Positions 8,970 through 18,056 are shown, numbered from the stretch's first letter. The stretch: DNA of 64,000 bases from Azospirillum halopraeferens DSM 3675 (GCF_000429625.1 NZ_AUCF01000015.1:100984-164983); one strand, 5' to 3'. Program-made: numbers and translations. The notes: generated by a model not told the origin, from the sequence alone.

Positions 8970-9386
8970 TCACGAGTCGGTACGAGGCAGCCACGGGATG
9001 GCGGCGACGGAGACCCCCTCCTCGCGCAGTTCGCTGACCTCTTCGCCGCTGGCCTCGCCGTAGATGCCGCGGGCCTGCGTCTCGCCGTAGTGGATGCGGC
9101 GCGCCTCCTCGGCGAAACGGTCGCCGACGTAATCGCAGTTTTCCTCGACCGTGCGGCGCAATTCGCCGAGCTGGCGGACGACCTCCGCGGCAACCGCCGC
9201 CCGCTTCTCCTCCGCCGTCCGCCCCTTCGCGATGCGCGGCGCCATGGGGGCCTTGGTCACGGCGGTGTCACCGCACACGGGGCAGGCGATGGTGCCGGCG
9301 GCGGCCTGGGCGTCGTACGCGGCACCGTCGCGGAACCAGGCCTCGAAACGGTGATCGGACGTGCACTTCAACTGGAACAGAATCAT
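8970..9386 (-). CDS. DUF1178 family protein
   Basis: This 138-residue cytoplasmic protein belongs to DUF1178, a family common in alphaproteobacteria with no known function. The N-terminal MILFQLKCTSDHRFEAWF and the CPVCG pair (with an earlier Cys8) suggest a small zinc-binding or rubredoxin-like site. A long helical segment follows (AEEKRAAVAAEVVRQLGEL), then the conserved YVGDRFAEEARRIHYGE region. It is transcribed away from the methyltransferase gene at 9491, with a shared upstream region of about 100 bp. Confidence 0.88.
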   Translation of the reverse strand: MILFQLKCTSDHRFEAWFRDGAAYDAQAAAGTIACPVCGDTAVTKAPMAPRIAKGRTAEEKRAAVAAEVVRQLGELRRTVEENCDYVGDRFAEEARRIHYGETQARGIYGEASGEEVSELREEGVSVAAIPWLPRTDS

Positions 9387-9490
9387 GCTGCGGACGCATC
9401 CTTGCGAGGGGCGGGCCGGCGCTCTGCCCGGCGGGGTCCGTTCCGCCCCCGGCCCGATCCGAAGGATCCACTATATAGGAGGGTTCACCG

Positions 9491-10048
9491 ATGAAAGCTT
9501 GCGATTCCGCAGCCCCCGGCGCCGCGGCGGCGTGGGTGGTCCGGTTCGCCGGGCTGGTGGCGCCGGAGGGATCGGTGCTCGACCTCGCCTGCGGCGGCGG
9601 CCGGCACCTGCGCCTGTTCCGCGACCGCGGCCATCCCGTCACCGGCGTCGACCGCGACCTCGGCGGAGTCGCCGACCTGACCGGCGCGCCGGGCGTCGAG
9701 CTGATCCGCGCCGACCTGGAAGACGGCAGCCCCTGGCCGCTGGCCGGCCGCCGCTTCGCCGGGATCGTGGTCACCAACTACCTGCACCGGCCCTTGTTCG
9801 GCCCGCTGATCGACGCGCTGGCGCCGGGCGGGGTGCTGCTCTACGAGACCTTCGCCGCGGGCAACGAGCGGTTCGGCAAGCCGTCCAACCCAGCGTTCCT
9901 GCTGCATCCCGGAGAGCTGGCGGAGGCGGTGCGCGGCCATCTGCAGGTGGTGGCGTTCGAACAGGGCGTGACCGCACGGCCCCGCCCGGCGGTCGTCCAG
10001 CGCCTTGCCGCCGTCGCCGCCGACGGGCCGGTCGCGCTGGACGGGTGA
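9491..10048 (+). CDS. class I SAM-dependent methyltransferase
   Basis: The 185-residue product is a compact Rossmann-fold methyltransferase. Motif I is LDLACGGGRHLR near residue 35, an acidic end of strand 2 (GVDRD) follows near residue 55, motif IV-like IVVTNYLHRPLF lies near residue 95, and GGVLLYETFAAGNERFG comes later. The family resembles TehB/UbiE-like small-molecule methyltransferases, but the substrate cannot be read from the sequence. The start follows an excellent ribosome-binding site (ataggaggg). It converges with the phosphoribosyltransferase gene ending at 10069. Confidence 0.85.
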   Translation: MKACDSAAPGAAAAWVVRFAGLVAPEGSVLDLACGGGRHLRLFRDRGHPVTGVDRDLGGVADLTGAPGVELIRADLEDGSPWPLAGRRFAGIVVTNYLHRPLFGPLIDALAPGGVLLYETFAAGNERFGKPSNPAFLLHPGELAEAVRGHLQVVAFEQGVTARPRPAVVQRLAAVAADGPVALDG

Positions 10049-10068
10049 GCGGCATCATATCGGCGCCG

Positions 10069-10758
10069 TCAGGCGGCGGTGGCCCGGCGCTCGGTCCAGT
10101 GCTCGGGGTCGTGCAGGTAGGCGCGGATCTCCGCCAGGGCGCCCGCGTCCAGGTAACCGCCGCGCTCCGCCGCCTCCAGCACGTCCCACCAGTCGGCCAG
10201 GGCATGGACGGTCAGGCCCAGCGGCGCCAGGTTCTCGTGGATGCGGTCGAAGATGCCGTAGCGGAACAGGACGAAGACGTCGCGCACGTCGCATCCGGCG
10301 GCCCGCAGCGGTTCGGCGAAGCGCGCCTTGCGGTGCCCGTCGGTGGCGAGCTGCTCGACCAGAAGGACGCGCGCGCCCGGCTCGACCCGGCCCTCGATGC
10401 GGTGTTTGAACGGTTTGGCGTCCGGCGCGTCCTTGCGCACGAAGACCAGTGGCCGGTCGAGACGGTCGGCCAGCAGGGTGGCGAAGGCCACCCCCGCCCC
10501 TTCCGCCGCGGCAATGGCGTCGGGAGCGCCGTCACCGATCTCCTGCCCGATCATGCGCACGGCGAAGTCGAGCACGCGCCGCCGTGCCGCCACGTCGCCC
10601 AGCAAGGGACGGGTGTCCACGTGCATCGGGCTGACCAGCCCGGAGGCGTGGCGGCAGGGGTGGTCGGGATCGTAACGGATGCAGCCGGTTTCCAGCAGGA
10701 GCCGGGCGGTGTCGAGCGCGCCCTGGCGGAGTTCGATGTCCCAGGCGTCGGGTATCAT
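10069..10758 (-). CDS. pyrE: orotate phosphoribosyltransferase-like protein
   Basis: The 229-residue product matches type I phosphoribosyltransferases of the orotate type, which join orotate and PRPP to give OMP in pyrimidine synthesis. Visible features are LLLETGCIRYDP, the S-P-M-H-V-D substrate segment (HASGLVSPMHVDTRPLL), FVRKDAPDAKPF and a modified PRPP loop VLLVEQLATDGHRK. The usual two acidic residues of that loop (DD) are replaced by EQ, as in the alphaproteobacterial branch often annotated orotate phosphoribosyltransferase. The ATG at 10758 is chosen because upstream in-frame sequence looks non-coding. Because of the altered loop, exact specificity is less certain than the family. Confidence 0.75.
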   Translation of the reverse strand: MIPDAWDIELRQGALDTARLLLETGCIRYDPDHPCRHASGLVSPMHVDTRPLLGDVAARRRVLDFAVRMIGQEIGDGAPDAIAAAEGAGVAFATLLADRLDRPLVFVRKDAPDAKPFKHRIEGRVEPGARVLLVEQLATDGHRKARFAEPLRAAGCDVRDVFVLFRYGIFDRIHENLAPLGLTVHALADWWDVLEAAERGGYLDAGALAEIRAYLHDPEHWTERRATAA

Positions 10759-10980
10759 GGCATTCCCCCGGTCGGTGTGCCCCGTGCGGCGGGCGGACGG
10801 CCGCATGGTCCCACGGGACCGGGGTGCGGCGTCCACCGCAACGGCACGCGGCGCGTGCGGGCATCGGGGGTACCCCGGTGGAGGGGTGCGGCGGTGCGTC
10901 CCTCCCCGGTCTCCTGCGCGGGAATTGACTTTCGGCAAGTGCCTCCCAAAAGTACCTCAAATCAGCGTTAGTGAGCGGCC

Positions 10981-12564
10981 ATGGCGACCCTGGACGCGGA
11001 CCCCGACGACCAGTCCCTGCTGTTCGCCGACGAAGAGGAGGAAGACGGCAGCGCCGAAGACGCCGCGCATGCCGTTCCCTGGACCATTCTGATCGTCGAC
11101 GACGAGCCGGAAGTGCACGCCATCACCACCGTGGTGCTGGGCACCGTCCGGTTCGAGGGACGGCCGCTGGACTTTCTCGGCGCCCGTTCCGCCGCCGAAG
11201 CGCGGGATCTGCTGCGCAGCCACACGGACATCGCCGTGGTGCTGCTGGACGTGGTGATGGAGACCGACGACGCCGGGCTGCGGCTGGTGCGCTTCATCCG
11301 GGAGGAGCTGGGCAACCACCGCGTCCGCATCATCCTGCGCACCGGCCAGCCCGGCCAGGCGCCGGAACGGCGGGTGATCCTCGGGTACGACATCAACGAC
11401 TACAAGGCCAAAAGCGAGCTGACGGCGCAGACGCTGTTCACCGCGACGGTGGCCGCACTGCGCTCGTACCAGCACATCACCACCATCGACCGCAGCCGCC
11501 GCGGCCTGGAGCACATCGTCGACGCCGCCGCCACCCTGTTCGGGGAGCGCACCCTGGACCGCTTCGCGGACGGCGTGGTGAGGTGGATTGGCCCGCTGCT
11601 GCACGGCGCGCGCGGCACCGTCCTGTGCGCTCCGCCGGCGGACGGGGGCGGGCTGACGGTGCTGGCCGGTTCCGGCGTCTACGCCGGCGGCGCCGGCCGG
11701 CCCGCCGGGGCGCTGGTGCCGCCGGAGATTCTGGAGGACGTGCACGCCGCCCTGACGGGTCCGGCCAACATCCACCGGCCGCACCACAGCGTCGCCGCCT
11801 TCCGGTCCCGCAACCACCCGGCCGGCGTCATCGTCATCGACGGCCACCCGCCGCCGTCCGATCTCGACCGCCGGCTGGTGGAGCTGTTCTGCGCCAAGAT
11901 GGCGGTGGGGTTCGACAACGTCTTCCTCTACGACCAGCTCCTCAACGCCCAGCGCGCCACCGTGCACGCGCTGGGCAAGCTGGCGGAGTTCAAGGACGAG
12001 GTGACCGGCAGCCACGTGCGCCGGATCGAACGCTGGTCCACCCTGATCGCGGCGGAGCTGAACGCCCGCGGCACCTGCCCGGAGGCCGCCGATCCCGTCT
12101 TCGTGGAGCGCATCGGCCTGGCCAGCATGCTGCACGACGTGGGCAAGGTGGCGGTGCCCGACCACATCCTGCGCAAGCCCGGCCGCCTCGACCCCGGGGA
12201 AATGAGCACCATGCGCGAACACGCCGCCATCGGCGGCCGCATCCTGCGGGAATCGGCGGCGATGGTGGCGGGTGACAGCTATCTGACCCTGGGCAGCGCC
12301 ATCGCCGAGTGCCATCACGAGAAGTGGGACGGCAGCGGCTATCCCCGGGGCGTGAAGGGCGACGCCATCCCCCTGGCCGCCCGCATCGTCGCGGTGGCCG
12401 ACGTCTACGACGCCCTGCTCCACCGCCGCCCCTACAAGGAGGCGTGGGAACAGGCCACCGTCATCGACCTGATCCGCCGGGAATCCGGGGCCCACTTCGA
12501 CCCCCGCGTCGTCGAAGCCTTTCTGGCCGTGCTGGAGCGCGAGGGGGCAGCGCCGGCGGCGTGA
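10981..12564 (+). CDS. response regulator with DUF3369 and HD-GYP domains
   Basis: This 527-residue cytoplasmic protein is a predicted cyclic-di-GMP phosphodiesterase under two-component control. An acidic N-terminal tail precedes a receiver domain (about 35-160) with TILIVDDEPEVH and the phospho-acceptor segment VVLLDVVMETDD. A DUF3369 sensor-like domain (about 165-320) follows. The HD-GYP domain (about 330-525) has the catalytic HD pair in MLHDVGKVAVPDHIL and the second signature HHEKWDGSGYPRG. Key metal residues look intact, so activity is likely. No partner kinase is adjacent, and the gene appears monocistronic. Confidence 0.92.
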   Translation: MATLDADPDDQSLLFADEEEEDGSAEDAAHAVPWTILIVDDEPEVHAITTVVLGTVRFEGRPLDFLGARSAAEARDLLRSHTDIAVVLLDVVMETDDAGLRLVRFIREELGNHRVRIILRTGQPGQAPERRVILGYDINDYKAKSELTAQTLFTATVAALRSYQHITTIDRSRRGLEHIVDAAATLFGERTLDRFADGVVRWIGPLLHGARGTVLCAPPADGGGLTVLAGSGVYAGGAGRPAGALVPPEILEDVHAALTGPANIHRPHHSVAAFRSRNHPAGVIVIDGHPPPSDLDRRLVELFCAKMAVGFDNVFLYDQLLNAQRATVHALGKLAEFKDEVTGSHVRRIERWSTLIAAELNARGTCPEAADPVFVERIGLASMLHDVGKVAVPDHILRKPGRLDPGEMSTMREHAAIGGRILRESAAMVAGDSYLTLGSAIAECHHEKWDGSGYPRGVKGDAIPLAARIVAVADVYDALLHRRPYKEAWEQATVIDLIRRESGAHFDPRVVEAFLAVLEREGAAPAA

Positions 12565-12584
12565 GGCAACGCCCCCTTGCCGCT

Positions 12585-12638
12585 GCCCGGCGGGCGCGCC
12601 ACCATGGCCGCCGCCCGGCGGCCGCGCCACCATGGCCG
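12585..12638. repeat. 26-bp near-perfect direct repeat
   Basis: Two copies of a 26-bp unit (12585-12610 and 12613-12638) differ by one base. Each contains cgcgccaccatggccg, so each carries an ATG. They lie between the HD-GYP gene and the oxygenase gene and create spurious upstream start codons for the latter. Confidence 0.7.
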
Positions 12639-12697
12639 TCCCGCCACCCCTGCCCCTTGCCGGCCCTGCGCGCCGGCCTCTCCCGCGGAGCCGCGCC

Positions 12698-15007
12698 ATG
12701 CCCTCGCTCAACGCCGACGTCGCCGACGTCCTCGCCACCGTGGACCGCCCCGGTGACGTCTGCATCTCCGGCACCGTGGATCTGCCCAACCCCGGGCTGG
12801 TGGTGGACGGGGTCGGCCCCGTCGCGCTGCCGCTGCTGCCGGTGCAGGCGGAGCAGCTCGCCGCGGTGGCGGAGCGCGCGCCCTACGGCCGCCGCGCCGC
12901 GACGCTGACCGACCTCGGCGTGCGGCGGACCTGGCAGATCGACGGTGCCCGGGTCGGCCTGACCGGGCGCCACTGGCCGGCGGTGCTGGACGGCATCGTC
13001 GCCCGCGTCGCCGAAGGGCTGGGCGTTGAGGGGCCGGTGACGGCGGAGCTGTACAAGCTGCTGCTCTACGCCGAGGGTGATTTCTTCGTCGGCCACCGCG
13101 ACACCGAGAAGGCGCCGGGCATGTTCGCCACCCTGGTGGTCGTGCTGCCCTCCGCCGGCCCCGCCGCCGGCGGCACGCTGATCGTGCGCCACCGCGATCG
13201 CGAGGAGCGGCTGGACCTCAGCCCCGAAGACGCAGCGGAGGCACGGTTCGCCGCCTTCTACGCCGATTGCGTCCACGAGGTGACGCCGGTCGCGTCCGGC
13301 CATCGGCTGACGCTGATCTTCAACCTGATCTGGCAGGGCCGCACCGGCCTGCCCCGCCCGCCCGACCACGAGCGGCAGACCGCCCGCCTGGCCGGCCTGC
13401 TGACCGGCTGGACGGTGGCCACCGGGCATCCGGACGACGACTGCCCCGACAAGCTGGTCATCCCGCTGGAGCACGCCTACACCCGGGCGGAGCTGGGGTT
13501 CGCGACGCTGAAGGGTGCCGATTCGGCGGTGGCCGCCGTGCTGGCCGATGCCGCCGGACGGGCCGGCTGCGCCCTGCATCTCGCCCTGCTCACGATCGAA
13601 GAGTCCGGCATCGCGGAGTACACCGGCTACGACCGGGGCTACGACCGCGGGTACCGCCGCGGCGGCCGGGGGGAACCGGAGATGGAGGCCGGCGAGGTCA
13701 CCGAGCGGCGGGCCACCCTGTCGCAGTGGCGCGGCCCCGACGACGGCGACGCCGGGCTGGAGGAACTGCCCTTCGAGGACGCGGAGGTGGTGCCGCCGGA
13801 GCGGCTGGAGGAGCTGGAGCCCGACGAGGAGGAGTTCTCGGAGGCCACGGGCAACGCCGGCGCCTCGTTCGAGCGGACCTACAGCCGCGCCGCCCTGGTG
13901 CTGTGGCCGGACGTGCGGTTCCTGCGGGTGATCGCCGGCGCCGGCCGCACCATCGCCCTCGGCCATCTCGGTAGCCTGACGCAGCGGGCACGGAACGCCG
14001 GCGAGTCCGGTGACGGCGACTCTCTGCGCCGGCAGGCCCGGGCGCTCGCCGGCCTTCTGGTGGAGGACTGGCAGGGTTCGTCCCATTGGGTCCAGGACCG
14101 GCAACGGGCGGGCGACGCCACCCGGCTGATGGCGGCGCTGGTTCGGCTGGAGGATGGGGAGCGCATCGCGGCGTTCCTGCAGCGGCTGGGCGACGTCGGC
14201 GGCTTCGCCCCCGCCGACGCCCCCGCCCTTGCCGACGCCGCCGAACGGCTGGAGCCGGAGCGCGCCGCGGCCCTGATCGGGGGCATCGTCGCCGGCACGG
14301 CGGTCACGACGGCGACCCGCCTTGCGATGCTGGCCGCCGCCGCCGGGGTGCTGCCCGCCGATGCCCGCCGCAGCCTGGCGCCCGCCGCGGCGCTGCTGCT
14401 GGATGCGCTGCCCGGCGGCCCCGCCGCACCGCCGGAGCGTCAGGGATGGGGCGCACCCACGGCCGTGCCGCCCGAACTGCTGGTGGACGCGCTGCGCGCC
14501 CTGGGGCCGGTCGACCCCGATCTCGCCCGGCGCGCGGTGGCCCGCGCCCTGGCGCAGCCCGCCTCCTACACGCCCGACGCGACGCTGGTGCCCGCCGCCC
14601 TTGCCCTCGCCGACGGAGCCGGGGAGGCGGATGACGGCGTGCGCGCGGCCGCCGGGGATCTGCGGGATGCCGCACTCGCCCACCTGCGCGCCCGCATCGC
14701 CCTGCCGCTGGAGCCGCCGCGCGACTGGCGCCGCCCCGCCACCCTGCCCTGCACCTGCCCGCTGTGCGCCGAACTGTCCCGCTTCCTCGACGACCCCGGA
14801 CAGGACTCCTGGTCGCTCAAGGCGATCCAGGGCGACCGCACCCACGTGGAGGAGACGATTCGCCGCTCCGCTTGCGACGTCGACACCCGGACCCTGCGCA
14901 AGGGCAGCCCCCACACCCTGGTCTGCACCAAGAACCGGGCGAGCTACGACCGCCGCGTCGCCCGGCGCAAGGAGGACCTGGCGGCCGCCGCGCGGCTGGG
15001 GGGATGA
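12698..15007 (+). CDS. large 2OG-Fe(II) oxygenase family protein
   Basis: The N-terminal third of this 769-residue protein is a prolyl-4-hydroxylase-like dioxygenase. It has the iron-binding H-x-D in FVGHRDTEK (about residue 133), a distal His in DCVHEVTP (about 192) and the 2-oxoglutarate Arg in SGHRLTLIFNL. The remaining 550 residues hold an acidic stretch (EELEPDEEEFSEATG), long Ala-rich helices and a C-terminal domain with a CTCPLC cysteine cluster and a basic tail. I do not recognise that part. The substrate is unknown; protein or peptide hydroxylation is the usual guess for this fold. The start at 12698 has a GGAG site 7 bp upstream. Confidence 0.8.
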   Translation: MPSLNADVADVLATVDRPGDVCISGTVDLPNPGLVVDGVGPVALPLLPVQAEQLAAVAERAPYGRRAATLTDLGVRRTWQIDGARVGLTGRHWPAVLDGIVARVAEGLGVEGPVTAELYKLLLYAEGDFFVGHRDTEKAPGMFATLVVVLPSAGPAAGGTLIVRHRDREERLDLSPEDAAEARFAAFYADCVHEVTPVASGHRLTLIFNLIWQGRTGLPRPPDHERQTARLAGLLTGWTVATGHPDDDCPDKLVIPLEHAYTRAELGFATLKGADSAVAAVLADAAGRAGCALHLALLTIEESGIAEYTGYDRGYDRGYRRGGRGEPEMEAGEVTERRATLSQWRGPDDGDAGLEELPFEDAEVVPPERLEELEPDEEEFSEATGNAGASFERTYSRAALVLWPDVRFLRVIAGAGRTIALGHLGSLTQRARNAGESGDGDSLRRQARALAGLLVEDWQGSSHWVQDRQRAGDATRLMAALVRLEDGERIAAFLQRLGDVGGFAPADAPALADAAERLEPERAAALIGGIVAGTAVTTATRLAMLAAAAGVLPADARRSLAPAAALLLDALPGGPAAPPERQGWGAPTAVPPELLVDALRALGPVDPDLARRAVARALAQPASYTPDATLVPAALALADGAGEADDGVRAAAGDLRDAALAHLRARIALPLEPPRDWRRPATLPCTCPLCAELSRFLDDPGQDSWSLKAIQGDRTHVEETIRRSACDVDTRTLRKGSPHTLVCTKNRASYDRRVARRKEDLAAAARLGG

Positions 15008-15139
15008 GGGCGCGGCGGTGAGATCGACCGCGGGCGGGAGATCGTCAACGCCGCGGCCCCCGTCCCCTTGCGCATCCGCAACGACACGGCGGCGGTGCCG
15101 GCGTTAGCCTTGCCGATGCGTTTGCGAGGAAGCCCCGCC

Positions 15140-15508
15140 ATGAAATTCGCCGTCGCCAGCCAGAATTTCCGCACCATCACCGCCCACGCCGGCAAGACCC
15201 GGCGGTTCGTCCTGTACGATGCCGAGCCCGGAACACCCCCCGTCGAGACGGGCCGCCTGGATCTGCCGAAGGAGATGGCGTTCCACGGTTTCGCCGGCGG
15301 ACCGCATCCGCTGGACGCGGTCGATGTGGTCATCGCCGGCAGCGCCGGTCCGGGCTTCGTCGCCCGCCTGCGCGAGCGCGGCGTCGTCACGGTGGCCACG
15401 GCGGAGACCGACCCGCTAACCGCCGTCGCCGCCTACCTGGACGGCACCCTCCCCCCGCCCGACCCGCACGACGGGCACGGGCACGGGCACAGCCACGGCC
15501 ACGCCTGA
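15140..15508 (+). CDS. NifX/NifB-type dinitrogenase cofactor-domain protein with His-rich tail
   Basis: The 122-residue product fits the small NifX/NafY-like fold that binds iron-molybdenum cofactor or its precursors: MKFAVASQNFRTITAHAGKTRRF, then a conserved central segment (DVVIAGSAGPGFVARLRERG) and VTVATAETDPLTAVAAYL. The last dozen residues alternate His and Gly (HDGHGHGHSHGHA), a likely metal-binding tag. No nif genes are in the window, so a role in nitrogenase maturation is uncertain; many such proteins work outside nitrogen fixation. A strong terminator follows, so the gene forms its own unit or ends one. Confidence 0.8.
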   Translation: MKFAVASQNFRTITAHAGKTRRFVLYDAEPGTPPVETGRLDLPKEMAFHGFAGGPHPLDAVDVVIAGSAGPGFVARLRERGVVTVATAETDPLTAVAAYLDGTLPPPDPHDGHGHGHSHGHA

Positions 15509-15550
15509 AACCGCGTCAGCGGCCCCGGCACCGCGGTGTGTGCGGTGGTG

Positions 15551-15588
15551 AGCGCCACCACCCCTCGGGGCGGCGGCGCTTCTTTTTT
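15551..15588 (+). terminator. intrinsic terminator after the NifX-like gene
   Basis: A 14-bp stem with two mismatches (agcgcc...ggcgct, capped by ccctcgggg) is followed by tctttttt. It lies about 45 bp past the stop at 15508 and before the octaheme cytochrome gene. Confidence 0.8.
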
Positions 15589-15686
15589 CCCGGCCGCCAC
15601 GACGTTGCGAATCATCAAGGCAACCTATGGGGAAACGTCCGTATACCCAAACAACAAATCGCCACCGCCTGCCCCGAGAGTCCATC

Positions 15687-17288
15687 ATGCGCGCCCTGCA
15701 CCGAACCATCGCGGCCGGCCTCCTGGTCCTGGCCGCCCTCGTGCCGATGGCGGCGGTCCACGCGGCCGGCCAGCCGGCAAGCACCGCCGACCATTCCCGC
15801 TTCGAGGCGCTGAAGGGACCCTTCGCCAGCGGACCGGAGGTCACCGAAGCCTGTCTGACCTGCCACAACGAAGCCGCCCACCAGGTCATGAAATCCGTCC
15901 ACTGGACCTGGGACTTCCTCAACGAAAGAACCGGCGAGCGTCTGGGCAAGACGCGGACCATGAACAGCTTCTGCGGCTCGCCCCTGTCGAACGAGCCGCG
16001 CTGCACCTCCTGCCACGCCGGATACGGCTGGGTGGACAAGAACTTCGACTTCTCCCGGCAGGACAATGTCGATTGCATCGTCTGTCATGACACCACCGGG
16101 ACCTATAAGAAGATCGCGCACGGGGCCGGCCACCCGGTCTACGAGCCCACCGAGTTCCCGGCCGGCAGCGGCCGGATGATGACTCCGCCGGACCTCGCCC
16201 GGGTCGCGCAGAGCGTCGGCGCCACGAGCCGCGCGACCTGCGGCGCCTGCCATTTCAGCGGCGGCGGCGGCGACGGCGTGAAGCACGGCGACCTCGACAG
16301 CTCGCTGAAGGCACCGCCCCGCCGGGTCGACGTGCACATGGCACCGGACGGCGCCAACATGGCCTGCTCCGACTGCCACACCTTCAACGCCCACATCCCG
16401 TCCGGCAGCCGCTACACGACCACGGCCAGGGACACCCACGGCAAGGACCTGCCGCACGACGACTTCAACCGCGCCACCTGCGAGTCCTGCCACGGCGACC
16501 GGCCCCACGCCGCCGCCGGCCACGCGAAGCTGGACGACCACACCGATCGCGTCGCCTGCCAGACCTGCCACATCCCCGAGTTCGCGCGCGGCGGTGTCGC
16601 CACCAAGACGCTGTGGGACTGGTCGACCGCCGGCCGCCGGGACGCCGACGGCAAGCCCGTCTTCATCCGGGACGACCACGGCCACCTCTCCTATTCCGCG
16701 GAGAAGGGCGACTTCGAGCATGGCGAGAACGTCCGCCCCCACTACGCCTGGTTCAACGGGGTGATGAACCAGACGACGCTGATCGACCGGATCGACGACA
16801 GCGCCCTGCTCATCCTCAACCGGTTCGCCGGCGGCCCCGACGACCCCGGAGCCCGCATCTGGCCCTTCAAGGAGATGCGGGGCAAGCAGCCCTATGATCC
16901 CGTCAACAAGACGCTGGTGGTCAACCACGTCTGGGGGCCGCCGGAAGACCGGACGGCGTTCTGGAACGGCTTCGACTACGACACCTCGATCAGGGTCGGC
17001 ATGGACTACGCCGGCCTGCCCTACAGCGGCACCTACGGCTTCATCGAGACCCGGATGTACTGGCCGATCACCCACATGGTGGCGCCGAAGGAAAACGCCC
17101 TGGCGTGCGAGGAGTGCCACGCGCGCGACGGCCGTCTCGCCGGACTGCCCGGCTTCTACATGCCGGGGCGCGACCGCGCCCCTCTGCTCGACCTGGCGGG
17201 CTTCGCCCTGGTCGGTCTCGTCGGTGCCGGTGTTGCCGGCCACGCGCTGCTGCGCTTCCTGTCCCGCCTGCTCCGCCGGAGGTCCTGA
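15687..17288 (+). CDS. octaheme tetrathionate reductase-family c-type cytochrome, membrane-anchored
   Basis: The 533-residue product has a signal peptide (TIAAGLLVLAALVPMAAVHA) and exactly eight CxxCH haem-binding motifs: CLTCH, CTSCH, CIVCH, CGACH, CSDCH, CESCH, CQTCH and CEECH. Its length and motif spread match the octaheme tetrathionate reductase (OTR) family of periplasmic cytochromes, which reduce tetrathionate and can act on nitrite or hydroxylamine in vitro. A C-terminal hydrophobic segment (LAGFALVGLVGAGVAGHALL) plus a basic tail should anchor it in the inner membrane. It is coupled by a TGATG overlap to a cytochrome b gene, suggesting quinol-fed electron transfer. An alternative start lies at 15627. 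The physiological substrate is not shown by the sequence. Confidence 0.85.
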   Translation: MRALHRTIAAGLLVLAALVPMAAVHAAGQPASTADHSRFEALKGPFASGPEVTEACLTCHNEAAHQVMKSVHWTWDFLNERTGERLGKTRTMNSFCGSPLSNEPRCTSCHAGYGWVDKNFDFSRQDNVDCIVCHDTTGTYKKIAHGAGHPVYEPTEFPAGSGRMMTPPDLARVAQSVGATSRATCGACHFSGGGGDGVKHGDLDSSLKAPPRRVDVHMAPDGANMACSDCHTFNAHIPSGSRYTTTARDTHGKDLPHDDFNRATCESCHGDRPHAAAGHAKLDDHTDRVACQTCHIPEFARGGVATKTLWDWSTAGRRDADGKPVFIRDDHGHLSYSAEKGDFEHGENVRPHYAWFNGVMNQTTLIDRIDDSALLILNRFAGGPDDPGARIWPFKEMRGKQPYDPVNKTLVVNHVWGPPEDRTAFWNGFDYDTSIRVGMDYAGLPYSGTYGFIETRMYWPITHMVAPKENALACEECHARDGRLAGLPGFYMPGRDRAPLLDLAGFALVGLVGAGVAGHALLRFLSRLLRRRS

Positions 17289-17941
17289 TGCCCGGAGTCT
17301 ACGTCTACAAGCGCTTCGAGCGGTTCTGGCACTGGTCGCAGGCGGCCCTGGTGCTGTCCCTGATGGCCACCGGCGGCGAAGTCCACGGCCTGTGGCACCT
17401 GCTGGGCTGGGGTCGGGCGGCGCAGATCCACTCGCTGCTGGCCTACGCCCTGCTGATCCTGTGGGCCTTCGCCATCTTCTGGCATTTCACCACGGGCGAG
17501 TGGCGCCAGTACGTGCCGACGCTGCACCGGCTGACCTCGGTCGCCCGCTTCTACGCCGTCGGCATCTTCCGCGGTGAACACCACCCCTACCACAAGACCG
17601 TGGGCGCCAAGCTGAACCCGCTTCAGCGGCTGGCCTACCTGTTCCTGAAGCTGGTCATCAACCCGCTGCTGATCGTGTCGGGGGTGCTCTACCTGTACAT
17701 CAACGAGGCGGCCGTGCGCGATCTCGGCCTGTCGCTTGAGGTCGTGGCCCTGATCCACACGGCGGCGGCGTTCCTGATGGCGGCCTTCGTCATCGCCCAT
17801 GTCTATCTGACAACGACCGGCCACAGCGTGTTCGCGCACATCCGGGCGATGATCACCGGCTGGGAGGACCTCGACCACCCCGCACCCGCCGGCAGCACCG
17901 ACACCCCGCGCCCGCCCGACCGGCCCGCCCCGGCGGAATGA
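17288..17941 (+). CDS. membrane cytochrome b subunit, partner of the octaheme cytochrome
   Basis: This 217-residue inner-membrane protein has four predicted helices and paired histidines typical of di-haem cytochrome b561-type subunits: FERFWHWSQAALVLSLM, AQIHSLLAYALLILWAFAIFW with a following HF, and later LIHTAAAFLMAAFVIAHVYL. It resembles the b subunits that pass quinol electrons to periplasmic redox enzymes. Its ATG overlaps the stop of the octaheme gene (TGATG), so a two-subunit complex is likely. A strong terminator 50 bp downstream closes the operon. The C-terminal tail is Pro-rich and probably disordered. Confidence 0.82.
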   Translation: MPGVYVYKRFERFWHWSQAALVLSLMATGGEVHGLWHLLGWGRAAQIHSLLAYALLILWAFAIFWHFTTGEWRQYVPTLHRLTSVARFYAVGIFRGEHHPYHKTVGAKLNPLQRLAYLFLKLVINPLLIVSGVLYLYINEAAVRDLGLSLEVVALIHTAAAFLMAAFVIAHVYLTTTGHSVFAHIRAMITGWEDLDHPAPAGSTDTPRPPDRPAPAE

Positions 17942-17993
17942 CCGGCAGCCGGCGTTGCGCAATTTCGACTGCCCGAACACTGTGCCGTCACAC

Positions 17994-18029
17994 GACCCCG
18001 CCGACCCTATGGTTGGCGGGGTCTTTTTT
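17994..18029 (+). terminator. intrinsic terminator of the octaheme/cytochrome b operon
   Basis: A perfect 9-bp stem gaccccgcc/ggcggggtc with a 12-base loop is followed by six T residues. It separates this operon from the cyd operon. Confidence 0.92.
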
Positions 18030-18056
18030 GCAACTGCACAAAGACTTCCGGCGCGG

